Source: Lasiosphaeris hirsuta (lineage: Eukaryota > Ascomycota > Sordariomycetes > Sordariales > Lasiosphaeriaceae). Taken from it: a stretch of 64,000 bases of DNA. The stretch spans positions 2,356,001-2,420,000 of the forward strand of contig JAUKUA010000007.1 of assembly GCA_030549175.1 (NCBI GenBank), in the 5' to 3' direction. Positions 1 through 12,229 of this stretch are shown one piece after another. Position 1 is the stretch's first letter, and each line of letters starts with the position of its first letter. The notes below the pieces were generated by a model, which saw only the letters and a program-made list of their open reading frames with translations, had not been told where the DNA came from and made no database searches. The translations under genes and the position numbers were made by a program.

Positions 1-1
1 T

Positions 2-373
2 CTCGAAGGCGATTACTACAGGGCGATAGATAATTACGACAGGATCGCGGAGTCCTCCTTGGGAAACAACTTGATGCGATACTCTGTCAAGGAGTACTTC
101 TTCAAGTCCGGTATCTGCGCCCTAGCAACCAAGGACATTATCAGCACCCGGCGCAACCTGGAGAGGTATCGGGAGAAGGACCCGTCTTTTGCCGGCACGC
201 GAGAGTGCCAGCTTCTGGTGGATCTAGTCGACGCCGTTGAAGCAGGGAATCAGGAGGCGTTCACCGACAAGTTGTATGCATTCGACCAAATGAGTAGGCT
301 GGACAAGTGGAAGACGGAGCTCTTGGTCAGGATCAAGAATCACATTGAGGAGGCCGACAACGAGTTCTCATAG
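2..373 (+). CDS. SEC17: Alpha-SNAP (Sec17), 3' part only
   Basis: C-terminal 123 residues of alpha-SNAP, the adaptor that binds assembled SNARE bundles and recruits the ATPase NSF/Sec18 to take them apart after membrane fusion. The frame is open from base 2 to the TAG at 371-373, and the gene begins outside the window. Family hallmarks are the TPR-like helices with LEGDYYRAIDNYDRIAES, NNLMRYSVKEYFFKSGICAL and the acidic end IKNHIEEADNEFS. No intron is seen in this part. The downstream neighbour RRP12 is on the same strand after about 840 bp. The family call is very secure; only the 5' part is missing. Confidence 0.95.
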   Translation, partial: LEGDYYRAIDNYDRIAESSLGNNLMRYSVKEYFFKSGICALATKDIISTRRNLERYREKDPSFAGTRECQLLVDLVDAVEAGNQEAFTDKLYAFDQMSRLDKWKTELLVRIKNHIEEADNEFS

Positions 374-1215
374 GAGAGCACGAAACTGCTTATAAGTTAG
401 GGGCGTGTCCCCTGTTTTCAAGGCGTTCTGGGATACCTAGGTAGGCTAGGACTCGACTTCCTTTGCCTCGGCTCGAAGTCGTCAAAGAATACGAAGGGTT
501 GGCAACACTTGTTGAATTAGTAGCTGTTATGGCTTTTTGCATCATCAGTGACGTGCCTTTCCCCGGTGAGTGCATCGTGTCAACAAAGTTAACTCGGTTA
601 ATAAGAGCATGCCCTCCTCACACCGAGCTACATTTGTGTGCTAGCATCGGGTGTGGCTTTGAAGCCTCATAGCTGATTGAGATCTTTGTTTGTTAAATAT
701 GGCACAGGCCTAAAAATACTTGACCGGATTGCTTAGTCGTCGCCTTCATGGCGTTTTACCTCAAAGCTTGACTAGATTGCTTAGTTGTCGTATTCGGGAT
801 ATCTTAATATATTAGATACTCCCCTTAAACATTGGAGTGCCCTCACAAGCATTAAAAAATGGGGTTATATTCTAGTTGGAAAAGTCGGGATCTTGTGAAT
901 TGACAAACACGTGAACCCATCTGCGCTGGATGGATAGGAGGGAGGCTTGCAGCTGCCAGCTGTCAGCGTTTCCGCACCGTTGCGGATCGCCCTCGAAGCC
1001 ATCATAGCCAACCTTAAAGGTTTGCACCCCTGCACACTGGCCCGCTTGGTCCGTGACCCTTTTTGTGGACCCTTATCGTGTGCGGAGGTGGGGTTTACAA
1101 ACCGATAACACCAACTTTTCTAAAAGTTTCTTTGGAATTTCTCGATTTTCGGACCGCAAGGACAAATCGACTCGCATCGAATTGTCCAACATCAAAGTCT
1201 CCCTAAGCCGTCAAG
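374..1215. other. Intergenic region SEC17-RRP12
   Basis: No gene is seen. It holds the SEC17 3' UTR and the RRP12 promoter. A 24-bp direct repeat lies at 719-742 and 767-790, followed by an AT-rich stretch near 795-825. A CACGTG palindrome lies near 908-913. Small open frames here lack any family signal. Confidence 0.7.
719..790. repeat. Imperfect 24-bp direct repeat with transition-only differences
   Basis: The copies at 719-742 and 767-790 start 48 bp apart and differ at three positions: C to T, G to A and C to T. All three are transitions of the kind RIP produces. The repeat is too short to be a RIP target itself, so it may be a remnant or chance. Confidence 0.6.
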
Positions 1216-4200
1216 ATGGCGTCGATGACTTTGAAGGAGAAGCTGGAAAGAATCCAGTCTCCTAATCTCCAAAGTCAAAAACAGGTAATACACTCTCGAC
1301 TTTTCCGCGCACGCAGCTTTGATTTCGAGACTGACACAAATTTGATTTCAGACCGCCGTCGTCCTGGAAGGAATCGAAGCTGCCTTTAAGGAGCGCAATA
1401 CGACAGCATCCCCGACAGCATATTTCGCGGCGCTCCTTAGCCTCCTCGACAACAAGACCCTCGTGACCCCGGTCGTCTACCTCCTCGATGTCGTCACTCC
1501 CTTCACGCCGGAGCCGCTGTTGCGAGCAAAGTTCACCCAGATCCTGACGCTTCTTGCGCCCGTCCTCACACAGCCAGATGCTGATGCGCCCCTGATCAAG
1601 TCCTCGATAGGATGCTTGGAGAGTTTGCTGCTTGCGCAAGATGCAACAGCTTGGGAAATGAGCACTGCCCAAGTTGGCCCGCGGCGCGCCGTTGGTGGAC
1701 TGCTGAGCATTGCACTCGACCCCAGGCCGAAGGTCCGAAAGAGAGCCCAGGAGGCATTGAAGAAGATTCTCAAGAACCCGCCACCGAGTCCCTCAATCGA
1801 CCACCCCGCCTCTCCCATGTGTGCTGAGACATGCATGCAGAGCCTGAAGTTGCTGGCAGAGAAGGCCAGCCAGTCGCAAAAGGAGAAGAAGGCCGAGCCA
1901 ACACAGAACCCTGAGCTCATCCATGCGCTCCAGCTCACGAAAGCTGTTGCTGCGGCCAGTGGCGGGTGGCCCAGCAAGAAGATTGAGTCGCTATGCGAGT
2001 TGCTCCTCGGCATTGCCCGATCCGGAAACGAGCACATGAGCATAGCTGTATTCGACATCTTTGAGATGATCTTTGAGGGTATGGCCACAGACGAGGTTGC
2101 TTCAGCCAAGCTCCCGCGGTTGGTGGAGATCATCAGAGAGTTGCGCCCGTCGCCCAACGATACACAGCTGCTTCCCCCCTGGATTGCCATTCTTTCTCGA
2201 GCCTACGACGTTTCCTCACAGGTTTCTCCGGCGGAGACATTCCAAGAGCTGGTAGAGCCCTTTGAGATGGTTGCCAGATATCTCGAGTCGGAAGCGAAGA
2301 ACATCCGAATTTCCGCATCCGAGTGCCTCGTCTCCTTTATGGCTAACTGTGTTCCCCGACAAGCTCTTCTTGAGCCGACAATTTATGACGAGAAGGTCAT
2401 CCAACAGCTGGTGAAGACAATCGAGAATCTCCTAACCGTAAAATACCAGGCAGCCTGGATAGAGTCATTTAACGTTCTTGCCGCCATGTACGACGCATTT
2501 CGCTGGAGAGCTTCACCGTATTTGCTCGGTGTAACAAAAAGCATCGGTGATATGCGAGGAAACGATTCTTTCGCCGGAAAGTCGGAGGCCGACGAGGTTC
2601 TAGGAAAGGCAATTCGCGCTATGGGCCCCGAGGCTGTCTTGAGTGTCCTGCCCCTGAACCTTGCGAAGCCAGTCAGAGGCGAACCAGGCAGGGCCTGGTT
2701 GCTCCCGCTCCTGCGCGATTACGTCTCGAACACAAACCTCGCTCACTTCAGAAGCGAATTGGTCCCCCTGAGTGCGGCTATGTTCCAGCGGGTTCTTGAC
2801 CACGGAGGAGCCGAGAAGACAATGGAGATCAAGATTTACGAAACAGTGGTTCATCAGATTTGGTCCATTCTCCCAGGCTATTGCGACTTGCCTTTGGATA
2901 TTACGGAGGCGTTTGATACGACTTTCGCTGAGATGCTGTCAAATCTTTTGTATGAGCAGATTGATCTCCGCCTGGATGTTTGCCGCGCACTGAAGGCTGT
3001 TGTCGAATCAAACCAAGCCATTACCGATACGCCGGAGGATGATGACTTGGTTCTTCAGGGCCGGGTCACTAAGGAGGGAGCAAAGAAAAACCTAGAGTAT
3101 CTTGGCAACAACTTCGCAGCCGACTTCCTTGCGGTCCTCTTCAACGTGTATAGCACCACCTTGCCCCAAAAGCGGGGCCCGGTCTTGCAAACCATCAACG
3201 CATTTCTCAGCATTATACCCTCAGAACGACTGACCGAGACCTTCGATGTAGTGTGTGAGAAACTCGCCACGGCCTTGGAGGAGGCTCCCGAGAAGGGAGC
3301 AAAGGACAAGAACAAGAACCAAGAGCAGCTACCATCAACCGCACACACGCTCATGGATCTCGTCGTTACCATGTCGATTTATCTGCCCAAGCACAGCTTT
3401 GATCCTCTCTCTAAGATTGCGTTTCTTGTCATTTTCCGAGATGACGATCCACAATTGCAGAAGAAGGCTTACAAGCTAATCCCCCGCCTAGCCAATTCGG
3501 ATTTGGGTAAGGCCACTCTCGAGCAAAACCACGAGCAACTTCAGGCCCTTTTCCTCTCGAGCGCCGAAAAGGTGTCTACGCCCGCCAGGAGAGACCGTCT
3601 CGTCGCTATCGCTTCACTCATGCCATTTATTCCTAGCACTGCATTGCATTTCATCCCTGCTGTACTTTCCGAGGTTGTTATCAACTGCAAGGAGCAAAAT
3701 GAGAAGGCTCGGACGGCCGCTTTTGATTTGTTGGTGATGATGGGTCAGAAGCTGGCGGCATCCGAGGGGGCTCTTATCGACAACAGTAAGGTTGCCAACA
3801 TGTCCGCGGATGCCCCTGTGGTGCCAGCCTCTCTTGAGGAGTACTTCACCATGGTCAGCGCCGGTCTTGCAGGCAGCACGCCTCACATGATTTCTGCTTC
3901 CATCACAGCTCTCACTCGCATCCTCTACGAATTCCGGGAGTCTCTCAGTACGGAGACCATGGCCGACTTGGTACAGACCATGGATCTTTTCTTGACTTCC
4001 AACAACCGCGAGATTGTTAAGAGCGTGCTCGGTTTCGTCAAGGTCTGTGTCATCAGCTTGCCTGTCGAGCTTATGCTTCCGCGCCTTGCTACCATGATCC
4101 CTAACGTTATGGTATGGAGCCACGAGCACAAGGGTCACTTCAGGTCCAAGGTGAAGCACATTCTCGAGAGAATGGCGCGTCGCTATGGCTTCGATGTTGT

Positions 4201-5035
4201 CACCAGGCACTGCCCAGAAGCTGACAGGAAACTCATCACCAACATCCGGAAGGCCAAGGAGCGCAGCAAGAGGAGGAAGGAAGCTGCGAAGGATGGTGAC
4301 GAATCTGATGCCGGGGAGACCAAAGAGCCTACGAAGCGTGTTGGCCGATTCGAGAGCGAATATGACCAGGCTCTTTACAGCAGCGGGGAGTCCGACCATT
4401 CGGACAATTCTGACGACGAGGACGCTCCCAAGCCCAAGAAGGGAGCTCGCAAGGGAGGAAACACATATATCGTCGAAGACGAAAACGAACCTCTCGATCT
4501 GCTCGACCGTAATGCGCTGGCAAACATCTCGTCAACCAAGCCGGTCAAGGCCAAGCGTCCGAATAAGACGAAGGCGAAGACAGACTTGGATGGCAAGCTC
4601 ATCCTGGGTAAGGATGATGATGAAGAGGCTATGGACATTGACGCACCGCAGGGCGAGGATGACACTGGTGTTGGCGCCTACGTTAATGCTCTCAAGGGCA
4701 AGGATGCGCCCCGGAGAGGCCTCCGTGGAAAGCTCAAGTGGTCTAACCGCAAGGGCAACGACGATGACGATGATGACGGCGGAGAAGGTATGGATGTTGA
4801 CGAGGGTGTCGCACAGGCCTTCAAGGCTAGAGGTGGATTCCGTGGACGAGGTGACTCGAGGTCTCGTGGCCCATCGGAGGGGAGAGGAGGCAGAGGTGGT
4901 TCGGAGGGGAGAGGTAGGGGCAGAAGAGGAGGGAGAGGCGGGATCCAAGCAGGCAGAAGACCTCTGGGACAGGACAAGCAGCACGGTCCGACAATGCGGG
5001 GCGGCGTGGCCAAGGGTGGAAGGGGCCGTAAGTAA
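1216..5035 (+). CDS. RRP12: Ribosomal RNA processing protein Rrp12 (NUC173 HEAT-repeat protein)
   Basis: Two exons: 1216-1284 and 1352-5035, with intron 1285-1351 (GTAATA...TTTCAG), giving 1250 aa. Rrp12 is a karyopherin-like HEAT-repeat protein needed for nuclear export and maturation of pre-40S and pre-60S particles. The start ATG at 1216 (AAGATGGCG context) gives MASMTLKEKLERIQSPNL, and the splice joins in frame to the long exon. The body is a long all-helical HEAT array, with the NUC173-type region in roughly the central third. The C-terminal 350 residues turn basic and acidic, with an EDDED tract, KPKKGARKGG and EGMDVDEG. The protein ends in an RGG/GRG-rich tail from about residue 1180, typical of RNA-binding ribosome-biogenesis factors. 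It converges on VTI1. Recognition is strong; the extreme N-terminus rests on the first short exon. Confidence 0.93.
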
Positions 5036-5413
5036 AGGGCGGCTGCTTAGCTGTGTGGCGGTTGGTCTAATGCGAATGTCACTTCATGTCTCTGTTGATA
5101 CCTGAATTAGAAATGCCACCTATTTTTGGAGAGATATCAACCATTCGTTATACATGTGATACTGAACTACTCTATTCGGATACACGTTTCGATAAGGTAG
5201 AGTACGAGGGCCACGTCACCTCAAGGCCTCATGACTCGACGTCAACAGGCACACATCCTCCACCATGAGGCTGCATACTACAGAAAGGACAAACAAGCTC
5301 TTGATCAATCATGGTCTACATTGTCCTTCCGCAAGGCAAAACACCGGGGGCCAACCCCTCGAACGCCTTGAAAATTACCGTAACCCCGATCCACGTCGCG
5401 CCAGGCGTGAATT
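5036..5413. other. Convergent 3' flanks of RRP12 and VTI1
   Basis: 378 bp between two converging stop codons. It holds only the two 3' UTRs. No further gene, repeat or RNA is recognised. Confidence 0.7.
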
Positions 5414-6192
5414 TCATCTAAACTTGCTGAAAATGACGGCAACAATAAGCAAAACCAGAATGGTGATTATGGAAATTGTGATTATCCGATTCGTAGCCAT
5501 CCTGCAAGCGCTGTGTTAGTCCGTCGCGATCACCCGCCAGATAAAAGGGGAGCAAGGGAGGTACAGTACCTACGCGCCATGCCCCTCAGTGTCTTGACGC
5601 TCCGGTCGACATAGCCCTCGCTCTCGAGAAGGATGTCGGTCGTGTGCTGGATGGTCTCGCGCTGGCGATGCAGGTCGGCCAGGGTGTTGGCGCCGATGGC
5701 CTCGGTCTCGTTGGCGAGGGCCTGGCTCGCCTTGAGCCGCTGCGTGCTGCGGTCCAGCCGGTCGGTGCCGGCGAGGAGCTGCTGGCGCTGCTCGAGCTGC
5801 ACGTCCGACGGCCCCGCGCCCCCGCCCAGCGCCCCCGACGGGTTGTCCCGGTACCGGCTGCCGCTGAAGAGCGCCGCCCGGTCGTCTGCCAGCGTGCGCA
5901 GCCGCCGCTTGTACCCGTCCACGTCGGTCGTGTAGTTGCGCAGCCGCTGGTTGAGCTTGGTACGCGACCCCGACGGCACGTTCTGCTTCTCCAGCTGCAT
6001 CTGGTCCAGCAGCTCCCCGGCTTCCTCGAGCGCCCGCTCTGCTGAGCTCAGCGCCGCTTTGCGTGGCTCGCCCGACAGTTCGGGGATCTGGTCCAGCTTT
6101 TGCGTCAGGTCGGCTTGCACGAGCTTGAACTCAGCCTCGTAGCTGCTGAAGAGCTCGGTGCCGGCCTCGGTGTCGAGCGGGTTGTGAGCCAT
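5414..6192 (-). CDS. VTI1: Vti1-type Qb-SNARE
   Basis: Two exons on the minus strand: 6192-5570 and 5501-5414, with a 68-bp intron (GTACTG donor, GACTAAC branch, TTGCAG acceptor), giving 236 aa. It is a Qb-SNARE acting in Golgi-endosome and vacuole fusion with several partner SNAREs. The N-terminal helical bundle starts at FSSYEAEFKLVQADLTQKLD. The SNARE heptads cover about 140-205, and the presumed zero-layer Gln lies in HRQRETI. The motif SVKTLRGMARR precedes the membrane anchor. The second exon encodes the C-terminal anchor (about 214-232, an Ile/Leu/Val run) with the short tail SKFR. Without this splice the protein would lack its anchor. It has the usual family length. Confidence 0.95.
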
Positions 6193-8044
6193 TTTGGCGG
6201 TTGGTTTGGGCAGGTGGGTGGGGTTGGTGGTGCTGGCAGCGATCAGAGGCTGCTAGTTTGATGCCTTCGAAGTATGATGGTGCGGCTTACGGTTCGAGAT
6301 TCAATATTTGGCGATGGGGCAAGTTTGTCGCAATGCGATGGACATGTGTCAGCAATCGGCGGTGGCGTGGTGGGAAGTGGTTTGATTGTCCTTAATCTGG
6401 CTGCGAGTGAAGTTCAAAACGAGTTAACCGTCAAAGTCGTCGGCCTCCAGCGGGCTGGAAACGGGTACCTGGGTACATACGTAAGTGCCTGGCTGGCTGG
6501 CTGGGTGGCCGGGGATGTTCGCCGCAAGCAAGCCACCCAAGACATTGCGGGCCAATAAGAGATGATATAGGGGACACGCGGGCCCCACCCACACGGCACG
6601 TGCGCCGAATAGGCAATCTATTTAATAAGAAACTTTGGGGCTCTTCTCTTGCTCTTTTCTTCTTTCTATCAATATGAAAGTTAAACCCCCGGCGACGCAG
6701 AAAAAGGCTCGGTGTCCAGCTCCTCCGCAGGCATCGGGTTGATATCAACCGGGTAGAAAAATAGGAGCCCTAAGAATCGCTACTAGCCTGCTTCCGAGCG
6801 CGCGATGAGTGTGCGGTCCCGTTTGGCCTCGATATTTCCACGTGAACATATTGCAGTTGCAAGGGGGGAGGGGGTTTGATTTTTAGATTGCGTGACGACG
6901 ATGTCTCGATGTGTACCCTTGACATCATTGCGTATGTCTACGTACCGGAACGAAATTATGCTAGTCTTTTTTGCTTTTGTGCAACGCTGGTCATGGTTGT
7001 CTGGTGCATAGGTATCCAATGATCCTGTCAACCTCAAGCCGATCGACGTTTTACTTCGTGAGCAGCCATTGGTTGGGGCGTGGCGGTATCAAATCGAGTA
7101 CTGAACAACGCAAGTTCAACAATGAGAGCATCGCCTCTGATGGACATAACCGGCTTCCCCCTCTTCGTTGCTTGACTCCGTCCAATCTGTGTGCGCCAAG
7201 ATTTTGATGCCAACGGGTTAGCACTGCACTTTTAGCCCTCTAAGGGAGGTGGTTCGACTTGGGGTGAAGCAGTTTTGCAGCATGTTGACCCTCCGCCAAA
7301 GTGACTGGCCAATATCAAGTGGCATTTGATCGCAGTTGGTATTGAAGCAATGGAACTCGTACCCGAATTGGCCCAATTCTTCCTTGTATTATTCAAGTTC
7401 CAACCGTTGAAGAAAGGTTGACCATTTCGCCCTGGGTAATCTTTCAATTGGCATATCATAACCCAGCACATTCCAGCCTCTGGATTGTTTGTCGGCGCTT
7501 GACGCTCCTGCAAAGAGGTATCGAAGCCCCTGCTAGCCTTTCTCACCTTAGACCCGTTATTTACAGTATTTCGAAAAGCATATATAAGGCAGTATCCGAA
7601 AAGGCCCTTCGTGTTTTTGAAGGTGCGTTTCAGGAGTAGGCAGGTAGGTAGTCTCCCGCTTCGAGGCCTTGCGCAAGCAATGAAACAAACAAGGGCGAGA
7701 TATTTTCGTGCGATCTACCCCTACTAACCTTTCTCAATTCCGGAAAGCGGTCTGTCTTCTCAACAGCTATATATTTGCCTTGAAAGCTTGAACATGTATT
7801 AAGAATTATCCGGTGTGCAGTGATATACGTTGCTGATAAGTACTTGTTGGAATGTTGATCAGAGATGACACAAATCGGACAAACGGCAGGTGGACTTTTC
7901 TCTGATGCGTCGAGATATGTGCGTATGGATGCTACCAACCGATATCAACAATTTGTGGAACCGCCCAAAACGTCTCAACCTCCACCTCCAGACTCCCGCT
8001 TCCAGACACAATCAGAGCCCCTGGAACCTCCCAGCCTTTTCTCA
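6193..8044. other. Intergenic region: VTI1 promoter and oxidoreductase 3' flank
   Basis: 1.85 kb without a supported gene. A CTGG-rich tandem lies at about 6488-6510 and a CACGTG palindrome near 6598. Open frames of up to about 100 codons occur on both strands, but none has a family signature or convincing splice partners. Composition is mixed, with AT-richer parts near 7550-7860. Confidence 0.6.
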
Positions 8045-9730
8045 TCAGTCCTTTTTCTCGTGAATTCTCCCGTTCTGGATACCGGCAGCGCCGTTAACCC
8101 GTGATGCCAATTGTCGTGTTGCGACCAGCCGTCTGACTATCATGTCCAAGATGCCAACAAGAAATATTTGCATGATGAATATCCACAACCTCAAAACCCG
8201 GTCAGCAAATTGCAATTGCGGTTTTCTCCCGCGGCTGTAGGTCGAGTCCTTGAACTCGAATGGTATCTTTGCACCCAGGTGCTCCTTGGCGACGAAAAGA
8301 CCGCTACTGAACCCATCCTCATGAAATCCGTACTTTGTCCATGCCCCCGCATAACTGATCCCCCGCCTGTTTTGGATGTTTGCGAGCCTCTTCTGGGCCC
8401 GGATGGCCGCTGGTGTATAGAGCGGATGGGCGTATACATATCGTCCTTGCACCTTGGCAGGATCCGGCTCATGGAGTGGGTTGAGTGTCACGAGCACGTC
8501 GCCAAACGTCTCCTGCGGTATATGCTGTAGAATGTTCATGTTGTAGGTGAGGCAGACTTGGTCAATATTGCCGCTCCCGGTGAGCGGGGACGATGCGGTC
8601 AAATAGTTCCAGCTGGACCATGCCTCCCGGGACTCGGGCATGAGCGACAAGTCTGAGTGCAGCACGGCCACATTCTCCGAGGTGCGGAAGCTTGACAGGA
8701 CATCCCTCTCCTCGTCGGTACCAGAGTCGCGGATGAGAGAGTATGCCTGGTCACCGTGTGTGGCCAATATGACGTGGTCAAACACTTCGGAGTGTGTAGG
8801 GCCGAAATGAATGCGCACGCGACCATCGGTATCATTGGTGACTGCTGTCACCTCGGTGTTGAGGAAGACATGGTTGGGTGGGAAGCCCTTCATGACTTTG
8901 TCAATATACTCCTGCGACCCATCTGGAATAGTGAGCCAAGATGGCCTGGCGGCAACTGTTGTCAACAGATGATGGTTCCACCTAAAAGGGTTAGCTTCAT
9001 GAAAGGAATCGACCACATTAACGCCAGAAAATAGAAAAGTTACTCACAGGAAGCGGACCAGAGTGAGGGCGGGAAACTCAAGCGAGCACTTATCGGGACT
9101 AGTGCTCCAGACAGCGGCCGTCATCGGGATCAGATAGTCATCGCGGAAGGCGTCCGAGTAACCTTCTCTCTCCAGGTAATCCCCAATTGTCTCCTCAACC
9201 CGGTAGGCAGTCTTGCCGCTGGTTTCAGAGCCGTCGTTTCTCAGCAGGTCTAGGGCATACTGGTTGAAACGAATGATGTCGAATATCATGCGCCACATCC
9301 TTGGAGAAAAGATGTTTGCTCGCTGGCAAAACACAGAGCTTAAGCTTGAACCTGACCACTCAAACAGCCCCTGGTCCCGCGAGACAGCAAATGTCATTTC
9401 CGTGGGCTTGGTATCAACATGGACCTTTTTCAAGAAGTTGATGAAGTTTGCTGTGCTTGTGTGAGCGACGGAGTGTTAAGGGGGATGGACTGGGCCGGGC
9501 GCACGATAGGTAGCGGTATTCATGACAATGAAGCCCGTGTCAACCTTGGTCTTGTATTTTCCGTGGGCGAACTCGACGGTATTGGTATGACCGCCAAGCC
9601 GGTCCGCGGCCTCGTAGAGGTAAACATCGTGAGGACTGCGGTTCAGAGCCCACAAGGCAGCAATGCCGGCGCAACCGCTGCCGACAATGGCAACCTTCTT
9701 CCTGGGGACTCGGTTAGTCGGGGTAGGCAT
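8045..9730 (-). CDS. FAD/NAD(P)-binding amine-oxidase-like protein (COG2907 type)
   Basis: Three exons: 9730-9505, 9450-9048 and 8981-8045. The introns are 9504-9451 (54 bp) and 9047-8982 (66 bp, GTGAGT...TTTTAG), giving 521 aa. The N-terminus carries a Rossmann dinucleotide motif (GSGCAG, residues 17-22) and an FAD-binding YEAADRLGGHT segment. The first splice restores TYPNFINFL, typical of the family. The C-terminal half has YAGAWTKYGFHEDGFSSG, the FAD-contacting end of this flavoprotein fold. Residues about 472-492 form a hydrophobic helix, so the protein may be membrane attached. In bacteria the COG2907 family lies beside cyclopropane-fatty-acid synthases, so a lipid substrate is possible; nothing here shows the actual reaction. 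It is divergent from COX11. Confidence 0.85.
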
Positions 9731-11256
9731 GAGTGGGTACTGAGCATAAAAAAAGTAGGGGCGTTGAATAAGGGGAGGGTGGAAAGCAATAACGGCCCGC
9801 GCGGACTCGTCAACAGTACAGGGTAGTGCTAGCGATTCGCTAACTTCATAAGAGATACAAGGGGCACCAGAGACGGGAGAGTCGAGGGCAGCGGGGTAAT
9901 TGAGCCATAAATGAAGCGGTCGAGGGTACCAAGTGAATAAAGTGATGATGGCGACAAAGCAGGAGGGCCAGTGAGAGGAAGGTGCAGCGCGAGATGGCTG
10001 GCATGTTGGCCGTGCTCAGCAGCAATCGGCGTGCAATCGGACAGCAATTGGCCCCCATTCCGGGCAGGAGACACAATTGGGGCAGCTAGAACAGCGCCCA
10101 AGATCGGCTTCCGCTGCCAGAGAGGCTTGGAAAGGCCAGCGTGCAGAAACGCGGGCCATCGGGCTGTCGTGCTTTGCTGTATCGGCCAGAGCATGCGCTA
10201 GCTGGCGCCTTTGTTTGGCGACGGACCACTGGCATGCGAGAGACGACTGAGACATTGGATCTGACTTACATGGGCTCGTCGTAGTGAAGCGATTCTTCGT
10301 TCATGTTGGCGCCAGATGGCCAGCCGAGGCGAGCGAGACGTGGCAGAAATGACGGGGGAAAAGTTGATGCAGCAAAGAGGAGAAGCAATCACCAGCTGCA
10401 ACGGCCTTGCAAAACAAGTCCCGTAGTTGCAGGAGGGTGAATGTTGAAACATGGTTGAGCCGTTAACTTGCGGCTTCTGTGCTGCCGATCCAGACCCGAG
10501 TGTCTGACCCTCAAGGTCCTCCTCGCCAGAACGTGGGAAGGTGCGTGTGGCTGGCGCAGCGCCCACAGGTAAATCCATGTCGCCTCGGTTATCAATCCGC
10601 TCGAATTGAGACGTTATTCCACATTGGCGGCAGCAACTCCATCACGTCCCAGACCGCTGCCCCAGAGGTCCTCGATGGAGGAGGATGAATCCCCGATGAA
10701 CGAGCGGTGTTGATGGCTGCCAGAATCGAGACTGGTCTCAACAGGCAAGGCGACAGACATGAGCGGGTCCAGCACTGCTCCAAGCAGCTACAGTGGTGTA
10801 ACCACGTCTGCATCGACAAGTCACCCAGTCCGTGCCAACAACAGGCTATGTCTCCAGGCAATCGCCTGCGGCATCTGGGGTAGTAAGGCTGCTGGGCCAC
10901 GAGAAGAGTGAGCCTGAGACGGGAAACACAACAAATCGTCGAGATTTCTTCTCAGTCAATGCCCAATTACGTCATTGAAGCGACGGAGGCTGCTTTGTTG
11001 TGCAACGGCGTCGGGAGGACGTCTCGTTGGTTCAGCAGCGTCTTGACTGAGCTTGTCGAAGTCGTTTGGGCAGGAAGCTCCAAGCTCTTAATTGGGGCCT
11101 GTCAGCCAGCCGCCCCCACCTGGCGGCAGCCTCCTGGAACTTTTTCGAGCTTGTCAACTCAGACCACCAAGGTTCCACTGCACTTCTGGGCAACCACTTT
11201 GACAGCTCGAACATGCTGCCACGACGACCAGCACCCCTCCCTCCCTACTGACGATA
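9731..11256. other. Divergent promoter region, FAD oxidoreductase / COX11
   Basis: 1.5 kb between two divergently transcribed start codons. It has mixed, GC-balanced sequence with short shadow frames on both strands. No gene, RNA or repeat can be supported. Confidence 0.6.
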
Positions 11257-12229
11257 ATGAACCCAATAACACCCCAATTCGGCCGTCGCCTGTTTGAGCG
11301 ACTGCCCTGCCACGCGTGTCGCCGCGCTCAGCCTCAATGGCGACAACCAGCCGCGCGCCGCTGGGTCTCGGAAACGGCGAGCAGGAAGGAGAGCGCTGCC
11401 AATGCAAGGAACAGAGCCCAGGCAGCGGCGGTGGCGCCGGAGATGGCAAGAATGAGGCAGGCCTATAACAAGAAGAATACAACGACGATGTGGGTACAAT
11501 AGCTGGAGTTCAGGGGTAGGGGTTGACGTCGATACAGGTTTTACACGATGAGTATCATCCTCGGGACAGTTGCATTCTCGTACGGGTCGGTACCGTTGTA
11601 TAAAATGGTATGTTTTCTCATCCGGTGGTTCAAGAGACGGGGCTGACACGGGGAACAGATCTGCCAGACGACGGGATTTGGGGGGCAACCGGTGCGAGCG
11701 CATAGTGGGAAGCTGGACGGTGATGGCAGTGACAATGATCTTGCGCAAAGGCTCGTCCCGGTAACGGATGCGAAGCGGATCCGGGTAACGTTCAACGCGA
11801 GTGTATCGGACGTGCTTCCGTGGAAGTTTACGCCGCAGCAGCGCGAGGTTCGGGTCCTCCCGGGCGAGACAGCGCTTGCGTTCTACACGGCGACGAACAC
11901 GAGTGATCGGGATATCATTGGGGTGGCCACGTACAGCGTTACCCCTGGCCAGGTCGCGCCGTACTTCAGCAAGATCCAGTGCTTCTGCTTTGAGGAGCAA
12001 AGGCTTAATGCCGGTGAGACGGTCGATATGCCCGTGTTTTTCTACCTGGACCCGGACCTTTTGGACGACTTCAACATGAGGGGTGTGGAGACGGTGACGT
12101 TGTCGTACACCTTTTTTAGTAAGTTGAATATGTGTTTGGGGGTACGGGATTTACACAAGCTGACTTGGTGCAACAGAGGCGAAATATGATGATAACGGCG
12201 CAATCAAGGTTCCCGTAGCAGGGGGTTAA
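11257..12229 (+). CDS. COX11: Cytochrome c oxidase assembly protein Cox11
   Basis: Four exons: 11257-11489, 11538-11607, 11659-12118 and 12177-12229, with introns of only 48, 51 and 58 bp, giving 271 aa. Cox11 is an inner-mitochondrial-membrane copper chaperone that delivers copper to the CuB site of Cox1. The basic N-terminus (FGRRLFERLPCHACRRAQ) looks like a mitochondrial presequence. The membrane helix, SIILGTVAFSYGSVPLYKM, is formed across exon 2. The conserved ICQTTGFGGQP follows, and then the copper-binding CFCF motif (Cys209, Cys211). The C-terminus ends in LSYTFFKAKYDDNG. Splicing at AC|GAT-G restores TTTMFYTMS. The whole CtaG/Cox11 domain is intact. Confidence 0.95.

Noticed and set aside
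3614..4399. 261-codon minus-strand frame
   Set aside because: It is antisense to the RRP12 coding sequence, which is clearly the real frame.
11245..12000. 251-codon minus-strand frame
   Set aside because: It is antisense to COX11, whose four exons carry all conserved motifs.
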